A stretch of DNA of 64,000 nt, from positions 11,980,131 to 12,044,130 of the forward strand of contig JAJEKV010000008.1 of NCBI GenBank assembly GCA_021234155.1. Reading direction: 5' to 3'. Both the position numbers and the translations under genes were made by a program. Of this stretch, positions 22,591 through 33,696 are shown in pieces. Below the pieces are notes generated by a model, which saw only the letters and a program-made list of their open reading frames with translations, had not been told where the DNA came from and did no database searches. Numbering within the stretch: the first letter of the stretch is position 1; each line of letters opens with the position of its first letter. The stretch comes from Isoetes taiwanensis (taxonomy: Eukaryota > Streptophyta > Lycopodiopsida > Isoetales > Isoetaceae).

Positions 22591-22683
22591 AATGTAGTGT
22601 GTGCGAGCATCTCTGGCCGTCAATTTCTTTTCCCACAATGTAGTGTGTGCGAGCATCTCGGCAAATACAATTTCTTTTCCCAC
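22591..22683. repeat. Tandem duplication, 46/47-bp unit
   Basis: Unit AATGTAGTGTGTGCGAGCAT...TTTCTTTTCCCAC is present at 22591-22636 and 22637-22683, differing mainly in the middle (CTCTGGCCGTC versus CTCGGCAAATA). Confidence 0.8.
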
Positions 22684-23697
22684 AACTTTCATTCTGGACC
22701 GTCAGATCATGACTATTCCTATTGTAACCTCTATGTCGACCCGTTCTTAGGCGTTGCAAAGAGTCGATTCCTAATCGATCCCTTGTTAGCTGTTGTATTG
22801 AGGTATTTACTTGCCCTGCTTGTGCGGTGCGGTATGTTGGCTTCTTAGGCTATAGTGCCATTTCGCTTTCAGGATTTCTGCAAAAGAACGAACAGGCATT
22901 TCGGCCATGTGTTTCTGTTCGGTTTTTTCTGGCAAATTGTGGCAGTGAAGCAAATCGAACCAGTTTTGTGAGAGAGTGGCTATGGCAGGACTAACCTTTA
23001 TATTGGATCTGGCTATTGGTCCGGCTGGTGGGTCTTCATGGTTGCCTTCCTCTATTTTCCAAGGTCGTGCATTCCACTGCTTTTTCAGCCCAGCAGTGGT
23101 AGCAGCCTTTTGCAGCCGCTGGGGTAACATTCTCACTCCTTTTGGACAACATGGCTGGGCTAAGAATGACTTTTCCTTCAGGTTAGTCTACTTGATCCCA
23201 AGTTTTTTTCTTTTCTGGATCTTTTCTCTTTATTATTTTCTCAATCAAAACGAACTTGGCAATTTTGTTTGACATATGATAAATTTTAGTTAGAGTTTCT
23301 ACAGCATACTACATTGTCTGAAATTCAGATATATGCACAAATACCGAGACTGCATTATATGGGGCAAGATGTTATCCATTATTGCAGACGTTTGTGCAAA
23401 GGACGATTGCAAAAGACGATTGTGCATGCCTTTCATTCAACAGATGAATAAGGTTGAGTTGCAACAGGTCGTCTCCAGCAAATTTGGAAACGAGCAAATA
23501 TGAGGTATATTTTCTTCTTTCACATAGATTGCTGGATTATCAATTCTTGATGCTGGCTGATGGATCTGTCGTTGTTGTGTTTGTGAAGCTGGTACTGATT
23601 GATCTGTGGTGGGTACGCGTTGTTCGATGAAGCAAGACGTTAGCGATTTAAGGTGTGTGCAGATGTGTTGTTATGTTATTATTAGATCTGGCAAGTT
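22684..23697. other. Unassigned stretch
   Basis: A plus-strand frame at 22976-23272 (98 residues) opens at GCTATGGCAGGACTAACC. It is hydrophobic and Phe-rich at the C-terminus and unrecognised. It could be a first exon, but no splice partner is identified. Confidence 0.25.
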
Positions 23698-24543
23698 ATT
23701 GAACATGCCTTGCAAATACCATGCTTTCTAAAAAGCATCAGGGACTTATTCCCCAAGTCTTCATACTTGAAAGATATCCAGAGGCGGACTTATTCCCCAA
23801 GTCTTATGCAATTGGCAAAGCTCAAATGACCTGGAGCCAAGGCCATGCTATTCGTATATTTTGTTTCAAGCAGGCTAATAGATGACGTATTGAACATGTT
23901 TTGCAAATACCATGCTTTCAAAAAGCATCAGGGACCCAAGATTTCGGACATAGCAGTTTTTTGAAAACCAAGATCTGGAAACACAATAAGACAAACCGCC
24001 CTACAATAGTTTCACATGATGCTATGGCATAACAGTTTTTCTTTTAGGTAGAAGATATGGGCAGACTCTTGAGGTTGCCAGCAGATGCATATTGTCCACT
24101 AAAATGCCACTCATAAACTGCACCCAGTTACGAAAAATAAGGAAAAGAAGGAGCCGTAGCCACCCAAATATCTATTCAGAGAATGCAACCCATTGCTTGA
24201 ATCATTTATTGTCTAACTTATGCATTGGCAGAGTCATGTGCACGCTACAACCTTGTGGCTGTGCCTAGCAACATGATTTTTTAACCTGCAGCCTATAGAC
24301 TGCCCATGTGCTATTGCCAAATCACCACAACTAAGATTCCCTAGCATTATATCTTCCTACTGAATTCCCATGTTTTATTTTCCCTCTGCATTGTGAGTCA
24401 AGAATCCCCCTAATACTATTACTGCTTCCATCATCTAGCCTATGCAGATGTTAGGTTCAATACATTAGATTTAATGCCTACAGCCCTGTGGCTCTGCCTA
24501 GCAACATTATTTTTTAACTTGTAGCCTATAGACTGCCCATGTG
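23698..24543. repeat. Two sets of direct duplications upstream of the GT8 remnant
   Basis: Set 1: TTGCAAATACCATGCTTTC with an AAAAAGCATCAGGGAC tail at about 23698-23746 and 23890-23937; ACTTATTCCCCAAGTCTT is also repeated at 23746 and 23783. Set 2: GTGGCTGTGCCTAGCAACAT with GCCTATAGACTGCCCATGTG at about 24250-24311 and 24482-24543. These probably lie in introns or 5' flank of the glycosyltransferase remnant. Confidence 0.65.
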
Positions 24544-24925
24544 GTCAGCAAGTTTATCCTATAGTATGTCTCAATGATGGATATCCGTGATATTAAGCCT
24601 AATGTGCATGTTTATTTCTGGATAAAATGTGGACATGCAACCCCGTGTAAGAATCAGTAAGCGCAATTTTTGCTGACATCTGAAGGTTCTTACTAGCATC
24701 TGTGCTTTTAATGGTATCACCCACCATGGCGTATGGAAGAGAAGGGACTAATGAGAACTACAGCTTTTGTATCTTTGTTCATATAATGGGTTTGTCAGCT
24801 AGCTCATTTCATGTGTCTGGGCAGGTCCTGGATTGCCAAGTCTCGAACATGTTTATGTAACTGAAACTATCATTTTATTTACTTTTTCTCTTGGCTCTCT
24901 TCTTGTTTCATACTTGGATATGCAG

Positions 24926-25625
24926 GCTGCCATAGAAAGAAATTTATGATGTTGATCTTGAAGGTCATGCAGTAGCTGCAGTGGAGGATTGTTCCGCCAA
25001 AAGTTCTATATGTATTTCAATTTTGATTTGCTTCACAAGATAGAAAAAGCCAATGGTCGTGGTTACCAAATGAAGGTTTCGATCCAGATGCCTAATGTTT
25101 TTAATCGAGGGTGTCTTGGTCATTGATGTGAAGAAGTGGCTACAGGAAAACCTGACTGAAACTATTGAGCGGTGGTTGGATGAGTTTAGTAGTGCAGATT
25201 TGCCTCTCTACAAGTAAGCATGGTGTTAGAGTGCACATATTTTTTTTGTCCATCGGCATGATAAGAGCTATATTCATGATTGGATTGACCACCATAATAC
25301 AGAGTTCCATATTTTTACGTAGTTTATAGTAGTGGTGTTATAAATGTTACCCTAATAGTATTTTTTCCTTGTCGTTGTAGGTACGGTGTTTTAGCCCTCC
25401 TTTCTTGTTAGCACTTTACAAGAAGTATTTGAAACTGGACATACTGTGGAATGTTAGGGTCTTGGTGAAAAGAATTTAGTGAAGCTGAAAGAGAATACAT
25501 AAGCAAGTTGTATGGAAAACGGCCAGGAAAGACCTTTCCTCTCCCAAGAAGCAGACCAAGCTAAGATTCTTCATTTTAATGGGAGGTACAAACCTTGGAA
25601 AAGGGAAGGACATTACAAAGGGTGA
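24926..25625 (+). pseudogene. GT8-family glycosyltransferase, C-terminal exons, broken
   Basis: Two exons are readable. Exon A (24926-25213) starts after an ATATGCAG acceptor and reads LYDVDLEGHAVAAVEDC, then in shifted frames ANGRGYQMK, FDPDA, FN-GVLVIDVKKWLQENLTETIERW. It ends CTACAA before GTAAGC. After a 167-bp intron ending TTGTAG, exon B (25381-25625) restores LYKYG across the junction, followed by PPFLLALYKKYLKLDILWNVR and HFNGRYKPW (25572-25598), the GT8 C-terminal motif. The frame ends at TGA 25623-25625. GT8 enzymes transfer sugars from nucleotide sugars with retention of configuration, many in the Golgi. The upstream exon with the DxD metal site was not found. At least four indels break the frame. 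Confidence 0.8.
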
Positions 25626-26196
25626 ACAACCTGCTTCACCAACAAAGGTGCAAAACAGAAGATTGTGCTAATTTTTTGATGGAATTATCTCACTCGCCAT
25701 TAGCTGATGTGTCCAGTCAATAAGGTCACTTTCTGAAGTCATGAAAGTTCTGTACAGTTCGTTAGATGATGAAGCAGGGTTGCAGGAAGAAATGGACCAC
25801 TGAAGGCGTTTACCATAATGTTACAGAATCTTACTGCACCATTATGAACTCTATTCAGTATATTGAGAAAATTGAGCCCAGATTGTAAACACCAAGTTGT
25901 AATTACCAGCTTGTGTTTTGAAAATGAAAATGGAACAAGGATTCTCAATTTTTTGTCTTTGCTGGTGTCATAAAAACTGCAGAATTTATTGAATTGAAAA
26001 CCAAGTGGCTGGCTGCAAGAAGGATAACTTACTTTGACATGGCTATGGCAACGGGAAGTTGAACATGATGTGAATGCAGTGACATGGCGTGAATTTTCAA
26101 CCAGCTTGCAAATTCTGTGGTCTGGAATGCTGAATGTTAGGGTTTAGGGTTCATCCGGGAGTCTTTCCAGCCGAAGATCACAATGTACAATATCAA

Positions 26197-26309
26197 GGTC
26201 GAGATGTATTTAACTCAAACTTTTAATAAAATGGGGAATCTTATTACTTTCAGGGTCGAGATGTATTTAACTCAAACTTTTAATAAAATGGGAATCTTAT
26301 TACTTTCAG
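26197..26309. repeat. Tandem duplication, 57/56-bp unit
   Basis: Unit GGTCGAGATGTATTTAACTC...ATTACTTTCAG occurs at 26197-26253 and 26254-26309, differing by one G in a GGGG/GGG run. Both copies end in a splice-acceptor-like TTTCAG. Confidence 0.9.
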
Positions 26310-27330
26310 TTTAAGTTATTTATGCGGGAGGGGCAACCTTCCTCCCTTGAGAAAAGCCTACCACACTGGACCTTCATTCGACCCATGTATTTTGTTTGTC
26401 GAAGGCGCATGAGAGAAGCTCGGATCACGAGAATCGATTGGAGAATGCGGCTCCGGTAGGAGGGGCAATCAACATAGCCCGTCAAAAACAAAATTTCACC
26501 TTCCTTCTTTGTTTTATTTTGTACTATGCAAGCGGGCGGGGGAATTACCAACTCGAGGCCACCAAGCGATTAATGGCACCAGCGATAGCCACTTGCAACA
26601 ATATAATTTTTGTTTTGCGAGTAAATACATTAGAATAATATGGGAGCGGGCTATTTAAGAATATGGGCGGCTATCGAATTCTTCATAGGGAGCACAAAGT
26701 TTGTGATTCTTCATGTAGAAATGCGGATTTGATTTAAAGAGCCTCGGTGTTCATTTAATGCTTTCCTATACAAAGTTACCGTGATAAACCTTCTTTCGCC
26801 AAGTTCTTTTTAGGTCGACACGGAACGGGGGATCTTGCAATCACACAAAACAAAGGTATACCATGATGTAAACCGATAGAGATTTGCCTTCTTTGCCAAC
26901 CACATAGATAATAGATCTGTTTTTTATTTAATTTGGAATTTCAAGATCTTTGGTATATTGCAAATTTTGCAAAATTTTGGTTATGGGAATGTAAGTGATT
27001 TTTGAAGTTGCAGGCTACAAATTTAAAAATAAAAACATAAGCGCTAAAGTTTCCATAATAAGCGGTCACATACTAGGACTCTCCTCAAATTTGTGATGAT
27101 GCCATGTGTGGGGAGATGGCAACGTTTTTTTTTGGTGTCTGGTAAAGCATCGTATTGCATTTTTAGATTTGTAGAGAATTGATGTCAATCCTCTAAACTG
27201 GAGTACCCACACCTGCCCAATTTTCCTATTGTATCAATATGGCCATATTTTTGCTCCATCAGTGTAAGACCTTAAATCTTGAATATTAAAAGAGTTATCC
27301 ACATGTCCTCGGCCAATGCATAGACGCAAC
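26310..27330. other. Unassigned stretch
   Basis: Open frames at 26396-26638 (plus) and 26306-26551 (minus) overlap and are unrecognised. No other feature supported. Confidence 0.3.
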
Positions 27331-27372
27331 TGCTAACATACATTACCAAATTGCTAACATACATTACCAAAT
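27331..27372. repeat. Exact 2 x 21-bp tandem duplication
   Basis: TGCTAACATACATTACCAAAT occurs twice in direct succession without mismatch. Confidence 0.9.
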
Positions 27373-27892
27373 GAGAGGGTGCTGATTTGGCCTTATTCTG
27401 AACCAGTTATAATTATAATCTATCGCATCGAGAACATGATGCGAGGTGGTTTGTAGGCATAGCCTTACATGGGGTTCATGGATGGCTTGTTTTCGATCGG
27501 CATTGGCCTGAAGTTGGACAAAAAGTAAAGCGAAAATTAATCACATTTGTTTCACCATGCAGGGGTTAAAGGATGCAACCAACATGGAGTAGAAAATATT
27601 TCCAACCGGGGGCCTTCCACCTTTGTTAAATGACATAACCTTTGCCATGAGTTGAAAACCCTAATTGTAAAATATTAAGCGTATAAAATACGACCACGAT
27701 TAATAATATGATTGGATTAACATCCATCCAAGAAATCTTACAAACACGTTTTCACATTCACCATTGAGAACAACGAAAGGAGCTCGGCGACTTTTTGTTT
27801 TTGAGGATATTGTAAAATTCTCAACAAAGATTGCTTTACTTAATATAAAATATCAGGACATAGACATCTCAAAAACAAAATATGGCAACATA

Positions 27893-27893
27893 C

Positions 27894-27990
<97 letters not shown>

Positions 27991-27996
27991 GAATGA

Positions 27997-28042
<46 letters not shown>
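27893..28042. repeat. (GATA)n microsatellite
   Basis: About 150 bp of GATA repeats with a few interruptions (a GATGATAG slip near 27947, GATGAATGAATA near 27990, GATGAATAAAG at the end). The long minus-strand Tyr-Leu-Ser-Ile frame across it is a translation of the repeat. Confidence 0.98.
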
Positions 28043-28309
28043 GAATAAAGGAATTGAATTCAATGATATTATTGCTTTAACTTCATATTGACACATGAGG
28101 TGTCTTTGATACGATTGAACTAAAAATCGGGAGACCATTGGTTGAAGAATATCTTGACAAGTTTTGAAACAACTATACTTTTAGGAAAATCAATGCCATA
28201 ATGTCAAGGTATAATTTCAAGGGTTTGTAGTAGGACAAAGCTCAACATTGCTTGAACAATATTGCTATTATTTAATCCCAACAGAAGCCCAGCAACGCTG
28301 GGCACTTTT

Positions 28310-28455
28310 TCTAGTATAATCTAAGCGAGGAATATAATAGAATTAAAGGGAAATCTAGAAGAATCTTCATAACATCAATCGAAAAAAATCTCAACTTGCA
28401 CCGTAGGAAAATGCTAAAATTGGAACTTGCATTATTGGAACATGCACCGTAGGAC
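28310..28455. repeat. Short-period degenerate repeat
   Basis: AATCTAAGCGAGGAATATAATAG / AATTAAAGGGAAATCTAG words followed by two copies of a GCACCGTAGGA-type segment (about 28398 and 28443) with 'AACTTGCATTATTGGAACATG' between. Related to the arrays at 16.6 and 19.5 kb. Confidence 0.5.
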
Positions 28456-28834
28456 GTGCTAATTTTCTTGTATATGTATGCAATAAATACAATATACATA
28501 ATATTCATAGGCAAATATTAAATGGAATATTTATGTAAGAAGGCATCGTCAGTCATTAAAAATGACAGGGCATGATTAGATATGTAATAATTATAATAGG
28601 ATATTAAATCGTACTCTGCTTGATTCCTCTGTTCCTTTGTTTACTCTGCTTTCTCTTAAGCCAATTGCTCTCCCACCTAATCAATCAAACCTTTGTAAAG
28701 CCGAAGTTTGTTGATGGCGGTAACGTTTCGGTGGGGCGTCAAATTTGGCGAATTGTTGGTAAGAAACGGTTGTATTTCTTTATGTTATTACGTCTCCTTG
28801 TGATCGCGGCGCGTTTAAGCATCTTTGTAGAATT

Positions 28835-29612
28835 TGGAGGGGAGTTGCGATAGCACCGGATAAAGAAATCAGCATTGTTGGTTTCGAATCAAAAATTATT
28901 ACTGTCTTCCGCGGTATCGATGGGCAAAGAATCTTCTTATTTGAAGGATGGGGAGCTTTTCTTGCGAAAACAACATAGCCCGATGGCACTTGCTCTTACG
29001 TGTTTCACATCAAATAACGGCACAAACTTGGCGGAAGAGCTCTTGATGGGACTTATCGTGTAAAACCTCTTGGTAATTGGGAACTTGGCGCTCCTAGCGA
29101 CAATGGACCTACTAATACAAATAAAAAAATTTGGGCGGATATTAACAAGGATTTTCACATGCATGTGGATGCGATGCGAGAATGGCGTTTTATTCTGCGG
29201 CGATGATTTATCGATGAAGAAGAACCCGATTATCAAAGAAAGCATTCCGTGTTCCTCTCCGAAAAGCTAACTTCAACGAGAGGCACGAATGCTATTTTGT
29301 ATTATCTTTTTGCTTTCAAAAATTATTATAAATGTTTTTGAATTACTACTCCTTTCTTTTTTGCTTAGATACTAGAACAAGAAGATGGGTGGCGAAATCC
29401 TCCCAAAGGATCCCTTTGTGGTAATTATCGGACCTGGTGATCAGAAAGCAGGGTTAGCAAGCAAAAAAAGCAAGCATTGTCTCAGCCATGGTTGGAATGC
29501 TTTCAAAAAATTGTTTGGCTTACGACTTGGTGATATCTTAGAATTTAAATTGCATGGAGATGAACTTCAATGGAATATGAAAGTTACGGAAGGTCAGCTT
29601 TACATAGGCTAA
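28835..29612 (+). pseudogene. B3-domain (REM-like) DNA-binding protein remnant
   Basis: The second B3-like unit is clear: frame 29385-29612 reads LPKDPFVVIIGPGDQKAGLA, then HCLSHGWNAFKKLFGLRLGD followed by ILEFKL. This matches the B3 pattern of a GW..F.....L..GD...F core. It follows a TTTTTTGCTTAG acceptor at 29368. Upstream, one frame from 28835 carries IAPDKEISIVGFESKIITVF, DGQRIFLFEGWGAFLAKTT, a TAG stop (28976-28978), then PDGTCSYVFHI, which fits a more diverged B3 unit. It continues with a linker including NKDFHMHVDAMREWRFILRR and further stops. B3 proteins are plant transcription factors, and tandem B3 units suggest the REM group. Stops and frame changes make this a probable pseudogene. 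Confidence 0.55.
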
Positions 29613-32600
29613 AGCCTCGAAGTTAATTAGTGTTTGAGGGCTTTTTTATGTTTAGAGAGAAACAAACATTTTATTTTCTTGAATGTTTTCCTTATGTGAT
29701 CGATTCTTAGTTCCCTGACTGTTTTATGTTCTCCAATGTATGATCAGACTCCCGATAAATATATATTGAATGCCCTTTCCATGATTTGTAATATTGTAGT
29801 TGCATTGAATATAAGAACCTAAAAATGTTAGATGGACTATACCAAGCAGCATTGAATGTCAAGTTGTTTGTCATGTGTTTATTCATAAATCCACGCTGGT
29901 CATAATTCATTCAATAATTGATAAAATGAAGCTTCCATTTATGGTTGAAGGGCTTTAAGCCAGAAAAGTTTATAGTTTATCTCTTGGCCAATTAAATGTT
30001 ACGTGGTTAGGCTAATTATTGTTTTTCTATCTCTGGTGTCGAGTTCTTTCTACTTACTCTATTTCCGATTTCGATCATGCATTTATCGGCGTGATAAGAA
30101 GGAGCATTCTGAAGTTTGCCTCAATGGAAAAGGAAGTTCTTTGAGGAAGTACTAAGCTAGGCCAAATATCGACTTACTTGCAAACTAGAGCCATCTTTAA
30201 GATATTCGTGGTTCTATTTTCCGGCATATTATTGTGCTAAATGCCTAGCGGGCTGGCCGTGTGGGCATGAACATGGTAGTTTTACCTTTAAAAGAATACA
30301 TGGTTAATATTCTAAAAAATTTCCCTACCTTAAAGTGTGAGAGGGTATCATTTTATAAACATGTTTTATGGTGAAAGTTAAACAATATCTATGTATGTTT
30401 TGAAAAATTTTGCTCTATAGTTGTTCTTGCCGATCAATAAAATAATTTGACTTCAATGTGTTGAATTCCTTTGCTTTATTTCGTCCCTAATATTTCACTA
30501 TTGCAAGTTCAATTCCAAATACAATGGTGAATATCATATACCAAATAATGTTAAGGTTTGCAATTTATGAAGTTAGCATTTCAATTGTTATTACATGACT
30601 TCTAATTTGCACTCACTAAAGATAATCTATGATAGATCTTCCATATCTTTTAAAGAATATTGTGTTTGCATAAAATATGCGTTCGATGAACGAGTATAAT
30701 TGAGTCTCAAATAGCAAGTTCAATGCAAATATATGAACATATATGAAAATACTTGAAGAATAAATAGCTCTCCAAACAATGGTAGTCAGGAATACTATGG
30801 ACATGACACAAGTGTCGCTTCATCGTGTGTGTTGTTCCATTTAGAAATGATGTTTGTACGCACCATTTGCCTTTAAATGGCACAACTTATTGCGCGGCAT
30901 TTACCTATAAATGGCCCATTTTTGTTTTACTGGTATTTGAAATGGGCCGAGCCGATGTTGCTTCAAATGGCACAAACTGCTCCACAATACAATAAGATTT
31001 ATTCAAATTGAACCAAAGAAAATGGGGGAGGAGTGCATATAGTCATAAAGGGGTAGGAAGCTGAATACAAGAAGCCGTGGAGGCAACTGTTTTTGTTCCA
31101 ATACTTACTTCTACCACTCGAAACCTTTGGAAGATGGCGACCAAATGTTTCAAAGTAAGTCTTCAATTATGGGGTATCAAGTGAGTTAGCTTGGCATAAA
31201 CTTCCAAAGCCACATTAAGCCAAGTACTAAATGTTTATGTTACAATCCAGGGACTTATACACTAATTAACAACTTCAATGTTTAGACAAAAACAATATGT
31301 TAAACTACCAATACATTTAGCACAAAGGAAACCCAATTGTTGCGTAACATGATCACCCCAATAACACATCGATCAACATACATAACAATAGAACATTGGT
31401 TGGCATTCATGATTTGAAAATAACACCAAATGGAAATGCTAAATAGGTATCCATATATAGTGGAGAAATAGTGAGGGCTCTAGAAAGTACTGTGGATTTG
31501 AAGGAAGAGGAAGCAAATGTACAACATGATCAGGTGACTCGGGATGGTTCAAATTTGGAGGAAGTGGACAATTTGCAATCGGAATATGCAATTCTTGGAA
31601 TTAATCGCCTCGAGTGCTTCAAGTTGTTTTTATATGTTGAGAAAGTAGACACTTAGATGAGAATGTCCAAGTGGTGCGGAATAGGTTATGATGGACAAAA
31701 GGATCATCGACCGAGTAACAAAGGTCATGGACAAGAAAGAGAGGCAAAGATGAGGAAGAAAAATTTGAATAACATAATTAATTTCTTTAATTATTAAATT
31801 CTTCAAGACTTCTTTGTAGTTAGTTCTTGAATTGGACTTCAACCGTTTTCTATTAAATAGCATCCTTTCAAATAATAGATCGCTTTGCAATTTGAAGAGC
31901 TAAAGATGGTATAAAGGTGAATTAAAACCCTAGATCTTGCGTTGTATACTTTCATATTCCATAATGCCTTAGGATTGCTTTAAAAGATTTAGAAGACACG
32001 TTTGAGATTGTCTATCCACAATGCAAAAGAAATATTTCTTGAGGGCACAAACTATATAGACGGATTTATCTCTCCGTTTTACCTCTTAGATGTCCCAAAT
32101 GGATGTAATTAAGATGTGCTTCAATTTCTCATCTATTAAACCTATATTTCACATCTGGAGGCCTAAGAACAAACCTAGTTATTAGGGTCGAGGAGGATAT
32201 TTCATTTAGAGCCAAGATGCAATAAACCTAATTATGAAAAGGTTTCATCCAGTTCCTTATATAACATCTAAGGAACTTTTCGCGTCTCGTTGAAAGAATC
32301 GTAAGGGAATATTAGGGAATTTACATTAGAGAATTCCGCGATCTTCACAGGGACATGTCTATTTGACCGAAGTCGATGATGAGAACGCATCACAAGGCAA
32401 GAAGCTCCTCGACATGGATTTCCGGTCCATTAGGTCCATATGAAAAACGTAGGATGTCGTTTTTAGTGTTTTACTCATCTTGGCAGAGCTCGTGAAGAAA
32501 AGCTATATGATGACCTTTGATTATCACAAGATATCCGTTCTTTGCCTTTTGGTCTCAAAGCAGTCGCGTTCTATCACTCTCGGAGAAAATTTCGGAATTT

Positions 32601-33690
32601 AAAACCGATGAAAGATATCTAGGCCAAATTATTAAAACAAAATAAATTTTGAGAAGAACCATAGTAGAAAAACATTGTCTCGTGAAGTTAAATGCGAGTA
32701 TTTCATGTGTTTCTTATGCTTTCTAATAGTGATATATGCTTAGATTCAATTATGAAACTATCATAATAATGTAGTGGTAAATTAAATAATGACCCATAGG
32801 CATATGTGAATGCGAGGATATGCCCATAGTAGCAATCTTACTATCATTTCTTTGTATGCCAATCGAAATTAGGTTGAAATAGTCAATCATACGTGTGCAA
32901 CTACCCGTGGTTCCTTCCCATTCAATCCATAATTTTCCCCACATCCATGGTCATAATCTTTTTAGGGTAAAAGGTTTTCAAGACAAACATGATTCACGTC
33001 TGCTTATGATGATAACCTTCTAAGATAAGGTTTGCAAAACAACAATCTTTGAGTCTATAAAATAATTTCACTACTTAGACATAAAGAAGTATTATCGTTC
33101 CCCCCTAGTCTTTTCTTTCAATCTTATCTTGCTTTTCCTTCTATGTTTCTTTATGATTTAATATTTGAACTCAAATATGTTAGTGGAATAAGGATAAATA
33201 AGATTACATCCTAGACATTGCATGCAAGATTTGTAAGGTGCATATAAGTGTATTGAATGCAACCTTGCCCAATTAAACTTACAATGACATATGGAAAGAT
33301 TCTTAAGTAGGATATCCTAGACGCGTTCTGAGGGAATGAACTACGAACTGATCGTATAAAAAGGCAAAATAGCCCGTAACTTCTGGAAAGGGGTTGCTCT
33401 CTATTCTATCGATATGATGGAGAGTGGCATCTACAAGGGGTAGCGATTGCTTATTAAAAACACAAGACTTTGCTAAGTGAGATGAGCAAAAAGAAAATAT
33501 CATTGATGTTGTTTGGCATATGAGTCCATAACGCATGCAACATTAAGCTTCTAATGTTACAACCAATAATGGCAATATTTTGTTTCTTCAAACACTTTGT
33601 TACCATTGACAAATTGTACACCACTAATATTTTGAGACTAATATAAAAACTGAATATGCCTTTACATGTCGACATATACAATTAAATTCA
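29613..33690. other. Long stretch without supported genes
   Basis: AT-rich. A 61-residue plus frame at 31471-31656 is acidic and coiled-coil-like (LKEEEANVQHDQ, SNLEEVDNLQSEY) but unrecognised. 30840-30990 contains three AAATGGC(A/C)CA-type repeats. No LTR matching the 3' LTR at 37.2 kb was seen here, so the gypsy element downstream lacks its 5' part. Confidence 0.35.
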
Positions 33691-33696
33691 TAAATT

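Noticed and set aside
27869-28138. 89-residue minus-strand frame rich in Ile-Tyr-Leu-Ser
   Set aside because: It is the translation of the (GATA)n microsatellite.
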